Positions 18,169 to 27,520 of a DNA stretch of 64,000 nucleotides are shown one piece after another. This stretch comes from Aurantibacter aestuarii (lineage in GTDB: Bacteria > Bacteroidota > Bacteroidia > Flavobacteriales > Flavobacteriaceae). How positions within the stretch are numbered: the first letter of the stretch is position 1; each line of letters begins with the position of its first letter. Under the pieces are notes generated by a model, which saw only the letters and a list, made by a program, of their open reading frames with translations, was not told the origin of the DNA and did not search any database. The stretch covers positions 248,001 through 312,000 of the forward strand of contig NZ_PXOQ01000007.1 in the NCBI RefSeq assembly GCF_003008425.1, written 5' to 3'. Made by a program: the position numbers and the translations under genes.

Positions 18169-19452
18169 CTAGTCTCTACGTTTTCTAGGATTATCTCTTC
18201 TCTGACTGTTGTTACTTGGTCTTTGTCGTTTTGGTTTGCCGTTACTATTTTGACTTCTAGAATTTCCTCCGGAACCCTTTTTCTTTTTTTGTGTGGAAGC
18301 GGCTTTTGGTGGAGCGGCATCTGTAGGTTCATAACCTTCAATAATTTCCATTTCTATGCGCTCGTTTAAAACCTTTTCAATTGCTTTTAAATAATCTAAT
18401 TCCTCACTACAAACTAGAGAAATAGCTTCTCCTACCGCTCCTGCTCTACCGGTACGACCAATTCTATGTACATAATCTTCTGGTACGTTAGGTAATTCAA
18501 AATTAATAACATGTGGTAATAAAGGAATATCAAGTCCTCGAGCAGCAATATCTGTTGCCACTAAAACTCTAATCTTATTTTCTTTAAAATAAGCTAAGGC
18601 TTTAGTTCTTGCACCCTGACTTTTATTTCCGTGTATTGCAGCAGCCGTAATTTTAGATTTCTCTAATTTCTGTGTTAATTTATTGGCGCCATGTTTGGTG
18701 CGTGTAAAAATTAAAACCTGACTCCAGTTGCCTTCTTTAATTAAATTAGTCACAACTTCAGTCTTTTTACCTTTATCTACGTTATATGCTTTTTGAGTAA
18801 TGGTTTCTGTTGCTGTGTTTTCTGGCGTTGCTTCAACCGAAACTGGGTTTTTTAAAATGGTATGCGCCAATGCTTTAATATCCTTAGAAAATGTTGCCGA
18901 AAACATTAAATTTTGGCGTTCTTCAGGAATTAAAGAAATTACTTTTTTAATATCACGCAAAAACCCCATATCTAGCATACGGTCGGCTTCATCTAAAACA
19001 AAAATTTTAACGCGTTTTAATGATAAAGCGCCTTGGTTTTCTAAATCTAATAAACGTCCTGGTGTTGCCACTAAAACATCTACACCACGTCTAAGCGTAG
19101 TTATTTGTGCTTTTGCTTTTACCCCACCAAAAATTACAGCACTTTTTATATCTAAGTGAACACTGTATTCTCTAACGTTTTCATAAACTTGCGCCGCTAG
19201 TTCTCGTGTTGGCGTTAAAATTAAAGCACGTATTGGTCGCTTTCCTTCTTTTTTTGTTGCTGCTAAATCGTGTAGCATTGGCAACGTAAAACCTGCTGTT
19301 TTACCGGTACCTGTTTGTGCCGAAGCTAATATATCTTTACCGTTAAGAATATGTGGAATTGCTTTTTCTTGTATGGGCGAAGGTGTTGTGTAACCTTTCT
19401 CTCTTACAGCTTTCAGAATATCTTCTGAAAGACCTAAATCTTCAAATGTCAT
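18169..19452 (-). CDS. DEAD-box ATP-dependent RNA helicase (RhlE-like)
   Basis: This 427-aa protein carries the full set of DEAD-box motifs: Q motif ([12 protein letters not shown]), AQTGTGKT (45-52), PTRELA (81-86), TPGR, DEAD (154-157), SAT (185-187), [12 protein letters not shown] and HRIGRTGR. The last 50 or so residues are a basic, Gly/Asn/Arg-rich tail ([20 protein letters not shown]), typical of RhlE-type proteins and likely to aid RNA binding. It should unwind short RNA duplexes in ribosome assembly or mRNA turnover. The exact orthologue (RhlE, DeaD or CshA) cannot be fixed from motifs alone. Confidence 0.95.
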   Translation of the reverse strand: MTFEDLGLSEDILKAVREKGYTTPSPIQEKAIPHILNGKDILASAQTGTGKTAGFTLPMLHDLAATKKEGKRPIRALILTPTRELAAQVYENVREYSVHLDIKSAVIFGGVKAKAQITTLRRGVDVLVATPGRLLDLENQGALSLKRVKIFVLDEADRMLDMGFLRDIKKVISLIPEERQNLMFSATFSKDIKALAHTILKNPVSVEATPENTATETITQKAYNVDKGKKTEVVTNLIKEGNWSQVLIFTRTKHGANKLTQKLEKSKITAAAIHGNKSQGARTKALAYFKENKIRVLVATDIAARGLDIPLLPHVINFELPNVPEDYVHRIGRTGRAGAVGEAISLVCSEELDYLKAIEKVLNERIEMEIIEGYEPTDAAPPKAASTQKKKKGSGGNSRSQNSNGKPKRQRPSNNSQRRDNPRKRRD

Positions 19453-19497
19453 AAATCGTGTTTCAGAAACTTATTGTAAAGCTTCTATAATAATCTG

Positions 19498-19505
19498 CAA
19501 AAGTA
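19498..19505 (-). promoter_or_regulatory. -7 promoter box of the DEAD-box helicase gene
   Basis: TACTTTTG on the minus strand fits TAnnTTTG and gives a leader of about 41 bases. A short 5' leader is plausible for a cold-regulated helicase, but nothing else supports that. Confidence 0.45.
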
Positions 19506-19615
19506 CGTTTAATTAAATTAAGTATGGTTTTTTAAGTTTTTAAGCTTTAACTAGTATTTCTTTTTTATTTTTAAGCTGAAATTTTTCGCAATTCCTTTCA
19601 AAATTCAACCTCTTT

Positions 19616-22423
19616 ATGAAAAATCTATACGGACTTATGCTGTTTTTTAGCATTCTAACTATCGCTGAAGCACAAGAAGATGCTATGCAACTTAATGTCT
19701 TAAAAAACCAGTCCTTAGTTAAAAATATAAGTTTTGAGTCTATTGGACCAACGGTAATGAGTGGTCGTGTGGTAGATGTAGACGTTAACCCAGAAAATCC
19801 AACCGAATTTTATGTGGCTTATGCTTCAGGAGGTGTTTGGCACACCACAAATAATGGCAGCAGTTTTAAGCCAATTTTAGATCATTTTCCTACACAAAAT
19901 ATTGGTGATATTGCAGTTCATTGGGCAAGCAGAACAATTTATGTAGGCACAGGAGAAAATAACAGTTCACGCTCCAGTTATGCTGGTATAGGGATTTTAA
20001 AATCAACAGATAACGGAGAAAACTGGGAGCATTTAGGATTACCAGATTCACACCATATTGGTCGCGTATTAATAAACCCAGACAATGTAAACGAAGTGGT
20101 GGTAGGCGTTTTAGGACATTTATATACACCTAATAATGAAAGGGGAATTTACAAAACCACAGATGGAGGAAAAACATGGCAAAACACTCTATTTATAAAC
20201 GATTTGTCTGGAATTATCGATGTGCAACACGCACCAAAAAATTTCAACATTATGTACGCTTCATCTTGGACTAAAGATCGTAAAGCGTGGAATTTTAATG
20301 GAAACGGAACAGGTTCAGGTATATATAAAAGTACAGATGCCGGACAGAACTGGGAATTAATTTCAACCCAAAAAAGTAATTTTCCAAAAGGAGATGGTGT
20401 TGGACGTATTGGATTAGCCGTTTTTAACGAATCTACCGTTTACGCTTTACATGACAATCAAGACAGAAGAACAGAAGAAACTAAAAAAGAAATTACATCT
20501 GGTTTACAGAAAGACGATTTTAAAACCATGACAGAATCTGCCTTTTTAAAACTAAGCGATAAAGATTTGAATGGATTTTTAAAAACAAATGGTTTTCAAG
20601 AGAAATATCGTGCAGAAAACGTAAAACAAATGGTAAGAAGTGGTAATGTTAAACCTATAGATTTAGCGCGCTATCTTGAAGATGCTAATTCTATGTTGTT
20701 TGACACTCCAGTAATTGGTGCAGAGGTTTTTAAAACCACTAATGGCGGGAATACTTGGCAAAAAACTCATGACGACTATTTAGACGATTTATTTTATAGC
20801 TATGGATACTATTTTGGTGAAGTAAGAGTCGATCTTCAAAATGAAAATAACATTTACGTTATGGGAGTTCCTATTTTAAAATCTAAAAATGGAGGACAAA
20901 CGTTTGAGTCTATAAGTCGTGAAAATGTTCATGCAGATCATCAGGCTTTATGGGTAAATCCAAATAAATCAGGTCATTTAATAAATGGGAATGATGGCGG
21001 ATTAAACATGAGTTATGACGATGGAGAAACTTGGGAGAAATTAAATGTTAATGCGGTTGGGCAATTCTACACCGTAAATGTAGATAATGAAACGCCTTAT
21101 AATGTTTACGGTGGCTTACAGGATAATGGGGTTTGGGTTGGAGCCCATAACGCAAAAATGGATAAAGGCTGGCAACAGTCTGGACAAAATCCTTTTGAAA
21201 GTATTATGGGTGGTGACGGGATGCAAATCCAGATAGACAATAGAAATTCTAATATTGTTTACACCGGTTATCAATTTGGAAATTATTACCGTATAAATCG
21301 TGAAACAGAGGAACAAAAATACATTCAACCTAAACACGAATTAGGCGAAAATCCTTACCGATTTAATTGGCAAACACCTATTTTATTATCACCTCACAAT
21401 CAGGATATTTTATATTTAGGTGGCAATAAATTGATGCGTTCTTTAAACCAAGGTAACGACTGGCATGCTATTTCGGGAGATTTAACGCATGGAGGCAAAA
21501 AAGGAAATGTTGCTTTTGGAACCCTTACAACTATTAGCGAGTCGCCTTTTGAGTTTGGTTTAATTTATACAGGATCGGATGATGGTTTAATTCAGTTAAC
21601 TAAAAATTCTGGAGCAAATTGGTCTGTTATTTCTAATAATTTACCTCAAAATTTGTGGGTATCTCGCGTTATTGCTTCGCAACATAAAAAAGAACGTGTT
21701 TACGCCACTTTAAATGGTTACAGAAATGATGATTTTAAAGCCTATGTTTATAAGTCTGAAGATTATGGCACTACCTGGAAACCTATAAATACTGGTGTTT
21801 TCAATGCGCCTGTAAATGTTATTAAAGAAGATTTAGAGAATGAAAATGTGCTGTATCTAGGTACTGATAATGCCGCTTATGTAAGTTTTAATCAAGGAAA
21901 AAATTGGGAGGTTTTCAACAAAATACCTGCAGTTGCTGTACATGATTTAGTCCTTCAAAAAGCTTCTGGAGATCTTATTTTAGGTACACACGGTAGAAGT
22001 CTTTACAAAACTAATGTGAGTGCTTTTAAACATAGTGATGCCGATTTTTTTAATAAAGACGTTTCGATATTTAATATTGAATCTATTAATTATTCGGGGA
22101 ATTGGGGAAGCTCTTGGAGTAAATGGTTAACACCTTATGAACCAGAACTTCATATCTCATTTTACACCAATACAGCAGAGCAATTACAAATTGAAGTTTT
22201 ATCAAATTCAGGTAAAGTCATTCGCCAAATATCTTTTAAAGCCGAAAAAGGATTTAATAGGTTAGACTATGATGTGACTTTAAACGAAAAAGGAGTAAAT
22301 CAACTTAAAAAAGAAAACGAAAATCTTAAAATTTCTAAAGCTAAAAACGGAAAATACTATTTACCAAAAGGAAATTATAAAGTAAAAATTAAGTCCCAAA
22401 CAGAGTCTTTCGATATCAAATAA
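19616..22423 (+). CDS. Large exported BNR/sortilin-type repeat protein
   Basis: This 935-aa protein has a signal peptide ending near AEAQE. It carries many Asp-box/BNR repeats with the form (S/T)xDxGxxW: TDNGENW, TDGGKTW, TDAGQNW, TNGGNTW, DDGETW, NQGNDW, NSGANW, EDYGTTW and NQGKNW. These predict two beta-propellers, as in the VPS10/sortilin-like and YCF48-like exported proteins of Bacteroidota. A charged helical insert (about 285-350, with EETKKEITSGLQKDDF) interrupts the first propeller. There is no T9SS tail, and the C-terminal 150 residues form a separate beta-rich domain. No sialidase catalytic set is evident. It is a single-gene unit. Confidence 0.87.
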   Translation: MKNLYGLMLFFSILTIAEAQEDAMQLNVLKNQSLVKNISFESIGPTVMSGRVVDVDVNPENPTEFYVAYASGGVWHTTNNGSSFKPILDHFPTQNIGDIAVHWASRTIYVGTGENNSSRSSYAGIGILKSTDNGENWEHLGLPDSHHIGRVLINPDNVNEVVVGVLGHLYTPNNERGIYKTTDGGKTWQNTLFINDLSGIIDVQHAPKNFNIMYASSWTKDRKAWNFNGNGTGSGIYKSTDAGQNWELISTQKSNFPKGDGVGRIGLAVFNESTVYALHDNQDRRTEETKKEITSGLQKDDFKTMTESAFLKLSDKDLNGFLKTNGFQEKYRAENVKQMVRSGNVKPIDLARYLEDANSMLFDTPVIGAEVFKTTNGGNTWQKTHDDYLDDLFYSYGYYFGEVRVDLQNENNIYVMGVPILKSKNGGQTFESISRENVHADHQALWVNPNKSGHLINGNDGGLNMSYDDGETWEKLNVNAVGQFYTVNVDNETPYNVYGGLQDNGVWVGAHNAKMDKGWQQSGQNPFESIMGGDGMQIQIDNRNSNIVYTGYQFGNYYRINRETEEQKYIQPKHELGENPYRFNWQTPILLSPHNQDILYLGGNKLMRSLNQGNDWHAISGDLTHGGKKGNVAFGTLTTISESPFEFGLIYTGSDDGLIQLTKNSGANWSVISNNLPQNLWVSRVIASQHKKERVYATLNGYRNDDFKAYVYKSEDYGTTWKPINTGVFNAPVNVIKEDLENENVLYLGTDNAAYVSFNQGKNWEVFNKIPAVAVHDLVLQKASGDLILGTHGRSLYKTNVSAFKHSDADFFNKDVSIFNIESINYSGNWGSSWSKWLTPYEPELHISFYTNTAEQLQIEVLSNSGKVIRQISFKAEKGFNRLDYDVTLNEKGVNQLKKENENLKISKAKNGKYYLPKGNYKVKIKSQTESFDIK

Positions 22424-22643
22424 CATCCTATTTGTTTAAGCTTAACTTGTTTATAGTTAGGTCTCTATAAATTAAAATTAGGGCTTAAAACCTACATTAA
22501 TACTTGTTTTTAAAGCTTTGTTTGACTTTTATTATCGAAAACGTTTGAATTTATTCATAATTAGAGGTTAAACAGCTAATTATACACATTCTAAATAAGA
22601 CTGAAATTAGAGTTTAATATTTGCTATAGTTGGGGTTACACCT

Positions 22644-22651
22644 TATCTTTG
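22644..22651 (+). promoter_or_regulatory. Promoter of the succinate dehydrogenase operon
   Basis: TATCTTTG fits the -7 consensus, and TTTG at 22620-22623 lies 20 bases upstream as a candidate -33 box. The predicted leader to the sdhC ATG at 22678 is about 23 bases. The rest of the 254-base gap (22424-22677) shows nothing further that I can name. Confidence 0.6.
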
Positions 22652-22677
22652 TTGTACAAACAATTAACTATAAAATA

Positions 22678-23364
22678 ATGAGCGGAATTTTAAATTCTTC
22701 AATTGGAAGAAAGTTTGCTATGGCACTTTCAGCATTCTTTCTAATGGTTTTCTTACTTCAACATTTTTCTATTAACATTTTATCGGTATTTAGCCCAGAT
22801 ACTTTTAACGAAGTGTCTCATTTTATGGGTACGTTTTGGGTTATTCAATATCTATTACAACCGGTGTTAATTTTCGGTGTAATTTTCCACTTTGTGATGG
22901 GTTTCATCTTAGAAATAAGAAATAATAAAGCACGTCAAATTAGCTACGCTAAAAATAATGGAGGTGCAAATTCATCTTGGATGAGCCGTAATATGATTTG
23001 GAGTGGATTAGCTATTTTAGCTTTTATCATATTACACTTTATTGATTTTTGGATTCCAGAAATCAATACTAAATTTATAGCTGGAGATATGTCTGGTTTG
23101 GTAAATCCTGAAAATGCAGACAGTGGTTTTAGATATTATGAAGAGTTAGTTCATAAATTTGAAAACCCAATTAGAGTTGTTGCTTATGTTATAGCGTTCG
23201 TATTTTTAGCATTACACTTATTACACGGTTTTAACTCGGCATTCCAGTCGGTTGGAGCAAACAACAAATACACCAAAGGTTTAATGACATTTAGTAAAAT
23301 ATATGCAATTGGTATTCCAGCTGGATTTATTTTTATTGCTATTTATCATTTCTTAAACCACTAA
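22678..23364 (+). CDS. sdhC: Succinate dehydrogenase cytochrome b subunit
   Basis: This 228-aa membrane protein has five predicted helices and is the b-type anchor seen in Bacteroidota and Epsilonproteobacteria. The start was set at MSGILNSSIGRKF because the promoter box at 22644-22651 lies inside the longer reading frame that begins at 22630. Conserved His residues for heme lie in QHFSINIL, IFHFVMGF, ILHFIDFW and LHLLHGFNSAFQS. It anchors SdhA and SdhB and passes electrons to menaquinone. sdhA follows after 13 bases. Confidence 0.95.
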   Translation: MSGILNSSIGRKFAMALSAFFLMVFLLQHFSINILSVFSPDTFNEVSHFMGTFWVIQYLLQPVLIFGVIFHFVMGFILEIRNNKARQISYAKNNGGANSSWMSRNMIWSGLAILAFIILHFIDFWIPEINTKFIAGDMSGLVNPENADSGFRYYEELVHKFENPIRVVAYVIAFVFLALHLLHGFNSAFQSVGANNKYTKGLMTFSKIYAIGIPAGFIFIAIYHFLNH

Positions 23365-23377
23365 AATATAGTTTACT

Positions 23378-25375
23378 ATGGCTTTAGATTCTAAAATACC
23401 AAAAGGTCCATTAGCAGATAAATGGACAAATTATAAAAATGAAATTAACTTAGTTAATCCAGCCAACAAACGTCTAATAGATGTTATTGTTGTTGGAACT
23501 GGTTTAGCTGGTGGGTCTGCTGCTGCAACTTTAGCCGAATTAGGTTATAACGTAAAAGCATTTTGTTTTCAAGATTCTCCAAGACGTGCGCACTCCATTG
23601 CAGCACAAGGAGGAATTAATGCAGCAAAAAACTATCAAGGTGATGGGGATTCTACCTACAGATTATTTTACGATACTGTAAAAGGAGGAGATTACCGTTC
23701 TCGTGAAGCTAACGTATATCGTTTAGCAGAAGTTTCTGCAAATATTATTGACCAATGTGTGGCTCAAGGTGTTCCTTTTGCTCGTGACTATGGTGGATTA
23801 TTAGACAACCGTTCATTTGGTGGTGTTTTAGTATCTCGTACATTCTATGCTAAGGGTCAAACAGGACAGCAACTTTTATTAGGTGCTTATTCTGCCATGA
23901 ACCGCCAGATTGGACGTGGTAAAATAAAAATGTACAATCGTCATGAAATGTTAGACGTTGTAAAAGTTGGTGGTAAAGCACGTGGTATTATTGCCCGTAA
24001 TTTAGTAACCGGCGAAATTGAAAGACATTCAGCTCACGCTGTAGTTTTAGGTACTGGTGGATATGGTAACGTATTCTTCTTATCTACAAATGCAATGGGT
24101 TCTAACGTAACGGCAGCATGGAAAGCTCACAAACGTGGTGCTTACTTTGCAAACCCTTGTTATACACAAATTCATCCAACTTGTATTCCTGTTTCCGGAG
24201 ATCATCAATCAAAACTGACGTTAATGTCAGAATCTTTACGTAACGATGGTCGTATCTGGGTGCCTAAAAAAATGGAAGATGTTGAGGCTATTAGAAATAA
24301 AACCTTAAAACCTACACAGATTGCAGAGGAAGATCGTGATTATTACTTAGAGCGTCGTTATCCTGCATTTGGTAACTTAGTACCTCGTGATGTAGCTTCT
24401 CGTGCTGCAAAAGAGCGATGTGATGCTGGTTATGGCGTTAATGCTACCGGAGAAGCGGTTTATTTAGATTTCGCATCGGCTATACAGCGATACGGTAAAG
24501 AAGCGGCTCATGTTAAAGGTTTAAATGAAAACGATAAAGAGGTTGTAACTCAATTAGGTAAGGAAGTCGTTAAAAATAAATACGGGAATTTATTCCAGAT
24601 GTATGAAAAAATTGTAGACGAAAACCCTTACGAAACTCCAATGATGATTTATCCTGCAGTACACTATACTATGGGTGGTATTTGGGTAGATTACAACTTA
24701 CAAACAACAGTTCCTGGTTTATACGCAATTGGTGAAGCCAATTTCTCAGACCACGGAGCAAACAGACTTGGTGCTTCTGCATTAATGCAAGGTTTAGCCG
24801 ATGGGTATTTTGTATTACCTTATACTATTGGAGACTATTTAGCAGACGATATTAGAACTGGGCCAATCCCAACAGATTCTCCAGAGTTTGATGAAGCTGA
24901 AAATAAAGTTAAAGCAGACATTGACCATTTAATTAATAATAACGGTACAAAACCAGTAGATTATTTCCACAAACGTTTAGGTAAAATAATGTGGAATAAA
25001 TGTGGAATGGCTCGTAATGAAAAAGAATTAAAAGAAGCTATTACTGAAATCTCTGAATTAAGAGCAGAATTCTGGAAAGATGTTCGTGTGCCTGGTTCTA
25101 AAGATGAATTTAACGAAGAATTAGCGAAAGCTGGTCGTGTTGCCGATTTCTTAGAGTTAGGAGAGTTATTTGCTAAAGATGCACTTTACAGAGAAGAATC
25201 TGCAGGTGGACACTTTAGAGAAGAATATCAAACTGAAGAAGGAGAAGCTCAACGTCGTAAAGAATTCCAATTTGTTTCGGCATGGGAATATAAAGGAGAA
25301 CCAAAAGATGCGGTTCTACATAAAGAAGACCTTGTTTACGAAAATATTGAAGTTAAAGAACGTTCTTATAAATAA
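23378..25375 (+). CDS. sdhA: Succinate dehydrogenase / fumarate reductase flavoprotein subunit
   Basis: This 665-aa protein has the dinucleotide motif GTGLAG (40-45) and the covalent-FAD His72 in [15 protein letters not shown]. It also has the substrate-site HPTC region, the [10 protein letters not shown] segment and [17 protein letters not shown]. It oxidises succinate to fumarate in the citric acid cycle (or the reverse) on the cytoplasmic side of the membrane. It lies between sdhC and a small membrane protein gene. Length and motifs are complete. Confidence 0.97.
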   Translation: MALDSKIPKGPLADKWTNYKNEINLVNPANKRLIDVIVVGTGLAGGSAAATLAELGYNVKAFCFQDSPRRAHSIAAQGGINAAKNYQGDGDSTYRLFYDTVKGGDYRSREANVYRLAEVSANIIDQCVAQGVPFARDYGGLLDNRSFGGVLVSRTFYAKGQTGQQLLLGAYSAMNRQIGRGKIKMYNRHEMLDVVKVGGKARGIIARNLVTGEIERHSAHAVVLGTGGYGNVFFLSTNAMGSNVTAAWKAHKRGAYFANPCYTQIHPTCIPVSGDHQSKLTLMSESLRNDGRIWVPKKMEDVEAIRNKTLKPTQIAEEDRDYYLERRYPAFGNLVPRDVASRAAKERCDAGYGVNATGEAVYLDFASAIQRYGKEAAHVKGLNENDKEVVTQLGKEVVKNKYGNLFQMYEKIVDENPYETPMMIYPAVHYTMGGIWVDYNLQTTVPGLYAIGEANFSDHGANRLGASALMQGLADGYFVLPYTIGDYLADDIRTGPIPTDSPEFDEAENKVKADIDHLINNNGTKPVDYFHKRLGKIMWNKCGMARNEKELKEAITEISELRAEFWKDVRVPGSKDEFNEELAKAGRVADFLELGELFAKDALYREESAGGHFREEYQTEEGEAQRRKEFQFVSAWEYKGEPKDAVLHKEDLVYENIEVKERSYK

Positions 25376-25393
25376 CATTTAAACCCAACCACT

Positions 25394-25735
25394 ATGAGTA
25401 CTTTAAGATTAAAATTAAAACGAATTGATCCTGTAAAATATGCAACTATTGCAGCCTTTTTAACGGCTTTAGTGATGCTTATTGTTTTTGTACCATTTAT
25501 GTTGATATTCTCTGCTCTTGGTGCAGGTGCAGCAACAGAATCTATGGGTGCGGGCGCAGCCATATTTGGAGGCGGTATATTTATTGTTATTCTTGCTCCA
25601 ATTATTTATGGTGTATTTACCTTCATATTTACTCTAATTGCGGTATCTCTATTTAACTTCATCCTTAAAAAAACAGGTGGTTTAGATATCGATTTTGAAA
25701 AAGCTGGTTTAGATATTAATCGAATTGGCGAATAA
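25394..25735 (+). CDS. Small membrane protein inside the sdh operon (DUF3566-like)
   Basis: This 113-aa protein has an N-terminal charged segment (LKLKRIDPVKYATIAAF), then a helix, a Gly/Ala-rich loop (SALGAGAATESMGAGAA) and a second long hydrophobic stretch. The tail is acidic and contains DFEKAGLDINRIG. The layout resembles DUF3566-like two-helix membrane proteins, but I am not certain of the family. It sits 18 bases after sdhA and 18 bases before sdhB, so it is co-transcribed with the complex. It might aid assembly or sit beside the complex in the membrane; that is inference. Confidence 0.85.
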   Translation: MSTLRLKLKRIDPVKYATIAAFLTALVMLIVFVPFMLIFSALGAGAATESMGAGAAIFGGGIFIVILAPIIYGVFTFIFTLIAVSLFNFILKKTGGLDIDFEKAGLDINRIGE

Positions 25736-25753
25736 ATTTAAAAAAACATTGTT

Positions 25754-26500
25754 ATGAATTTAACATTAAAAATATGGCGTCAAAAAGGCGCTAACGATAA
25801 AGGGAAAATGGTAGATTACCAAATTGCCGATGTTTCTCCAGATATGTCTTTCTTAGAAATGTTAGACGTCTTAAACAGTGAATTAATTACTAAAGGAGAA
25901 GAGCCTGTTGCTTTTGATCATGATTGTCGTGAAGGCATCTGCGGGTCTTGTTCTTTATATATTAATGGTGAAGCTCATGGACCAGATCGTTTAGTAACTA
26001 CCTGCCAATTACACATGCGTAAGTTTAAAGATGGAGAAACCATTTATATCGAACCTTTTAGAGCTAAAGCATTTCCTGTAATTAAAGATTTAGTGGTAGA
26101 TCGTTCAGCATTCGATCGTGTACAACATGCTGGTGGATTTATTTCGGTAAACACTTCTGGAAATACTCAGGACGCCAACTCTATTCCTATTGAAAAAGCG
26201 AATGCAGATAAAGCGTTTGATGCGGCAACTTGTATTGGTTGTGGTGCTTGTGTAGCGAGTTGTAAAAACTCTAGTGCAATGCTATTTGTTTCGGCTAAAG
26301 TTTCGCAATTTGCTTTATTACCTCAAGGTCAGGTTGAAGCTACAGATCGTGTATTAAACATGGTAAACCAAATGGATGCTGAAGGTTTTGGTAACTGTAC
26401 CAATACTGGTGCTTGCGAAGTAGAGTGTCCTAAAGGTATTTCATTAGAAAATATTGCACGTATGAATCGTGAGTATTTAGCAGCAAGCTTAAAAGGTTAA
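25754..26500 (+). CDS. sdhB: Succinate dehydrogenase iron-sulfur subunit
   Basis: This 248-aa protein has an N-terminal 2Fe-2S ferredoxin domain with Cys58, Cys63, Cys66 and Cys84 (CREGICGSC). The C-terminal domain has [11 protein letters not shown] (160-170) and a final group with Cys215, Cys221 and Cys225 ([12 protein letters not shown]) for the 4Fe-4S and 3Fe-4S clusters. It carries electrons from SdhA to SdhC. It is the last gene of the operon and is followed by a terminator. Confidence 0.97.
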   Translation: MNLTLKIWRQKGANDKGKMVDYQIADVSPDMSFLEMLDVLNSELITKGEEPVAFDHDCREGICGSCSLYINGEAHGPDRLVTTCQLHMRKFKDGETIYIEPFRAKAFPVIKDLVVDRSAFDRVQHAGGFISVNTSGNTQDANSIPIEKANADKAFDAATCIGCGACVASCKNSSAMLFVSAKVSQFALLPQGQVEATDRVLNMVNQMDAEGFGNCTNTGACEVECPKGISLENIARMNREYLAASLKG

Positions 26501-26526
26501 TTTTAAAACCATTTTAATTATATACA

Positions 26527-26556
26527 AAAACCCAGGTGGAGACACTTGGGTTTTTT
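26527..26556 (+). terminator. Intrinsic terminator of the sdh operon
   Basis: AACCCAGGTG pairs with CACTTGGGTT (one G-T pair) around a short loop, then a run of six Ts. It lies just after sdhB and before the M28 peptidase ATG. Confidence 0.85.
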
Positions 26557-26583
26557 AGTACCTTAACTTCAAAATTAACTATT

Positions 26584-27510
26584 ATGAAAATACTCTATAC
26601 AAGTCTTATTATTTTACTATTAATAAGTTGTAAAAGTCAAAATGCAAAAACTACTGAATCCAGCAGTACAAATAACTATACTTATAATAATGAGCAGCTT
26701 TTAATAGATATAAAAACCTTGTCTTCCGACGCTTTTGAAGGTAGACGAACCGGAACAAAAGGTGCTGAAAAAGCGAAGAATTATATTGTAAATCGTTTTA
26801 AAGATTTAAATGTAGCACCACTTACAGAAAATTATGAACAAGCCTTTATGTTCAATCTTCAGGATAGAACCTATAATGGTATTAATGTTCTTGGTCTTAT
26901 AAAAGGGCAAACGCATCCTAATAAATACATTGTAATTTCTGCGCATTATGACCATGAAGGTGTAAAAAATGGAGTCATTTATAATGGCGCAGACGATGAT
27001 GCTTCAGGCGTTTCGGCATTGTTCGCATTGGCAGATGATTTACAAAAGAATCCACCAAATTATTCAGTTATTTTAGCCGCTTTTGATGCTGAAGAATTAG
27101 GATTAAAAGGCAGCTATCATTTTATAGAGCACAGCATTGTCGAAAAAAATCAAATTGTTCTAAATTTAAATATGGACATGGTAAGCCGAAGCAAGGCTAA
27201 CCAATTATTTGCAGTGGGAACACGATACCATTCCTTATTAAAACCAGCTATTGAAGCTAACAAAAGCTTTGGAAAGGTAAATTTGCTAACTGGTCACGAA
27301 GGTTTAGACCAAAGTGATAATTGGACTTTTTCTAGCGATCATGCAGCATTTTATAAGGCTGAAATTCCTTTTGTGTATTTTGGGGTTGCAGACCATGAAG
27401 ATTACCATAAACCTACAGACGATTTTGAGCGTATAGACCCAATTTTTTACAAAGACGCCGTACAAACCATCATAAATGTCTTTAAAATGTATGATGTTTT
27501 AAATTTTTAA
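26584..27510 (+). CDS. M28-family metallopeptidase lipoprotein
   Basis: This is a 308-aa protein from MKILYTSLIILLLISCKS (lipobox Cys16). The longer frame from 26536 overlaps the sdh terminator and was rejected. Zinc ligands fit family M28: His121 (ISAHYDHEG), Asp137/138 (NGADDDASGV), Glu170/171 (AFDAEELG), Asp198 (NMDMVS) and a late His in SSDHAAF. It is probably an aminopeptidase in the periplasm or on the surface. It is followed 10 bases later by the MutS-like gene in the same direction. Confidence 0.92.
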   Translation: MKILYTSLIILLLISCKSQNAKTTESSSTNNYTYNNEQLLIDIKTLSSDAFEGRRTGTKGAEKAKNYIVNRFKDLNVAPLTENYEQAFMFNLQDRTYNGINVLGLIKGQTHPNKYIVISAHYDHEGVKNGVIYNGADDDASGVSALFALADDLQKNPPNYSVILAAFDAEELGLKGSYHFIEHSIVEKNQIVLNLNMDMVSRSKANQLFAVGTRYHSLLKPAIEANKSFGKVNLLTGHEGLDQSDNWTFSSDHAAFYKAEIPFVYFGVADHEDYHKPTDDFERIDPIFYKDAVQTIINVFKMYDVLNF

Positions 27511-27520
27511 AAATCTTGTA

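Noticed and set aside
18800-19159. 119-aa plus-strand frame inside the DEAD-box gene
   Set aside because: It lies fully opposite conserved helicase motifs and has no recognisable domain.
22630-22677. Longer sdhC start
   Set aside because: The extension contains the promoter box at 22644-22651, and SdhC proteins begin near MSGILNSSIGRKF.
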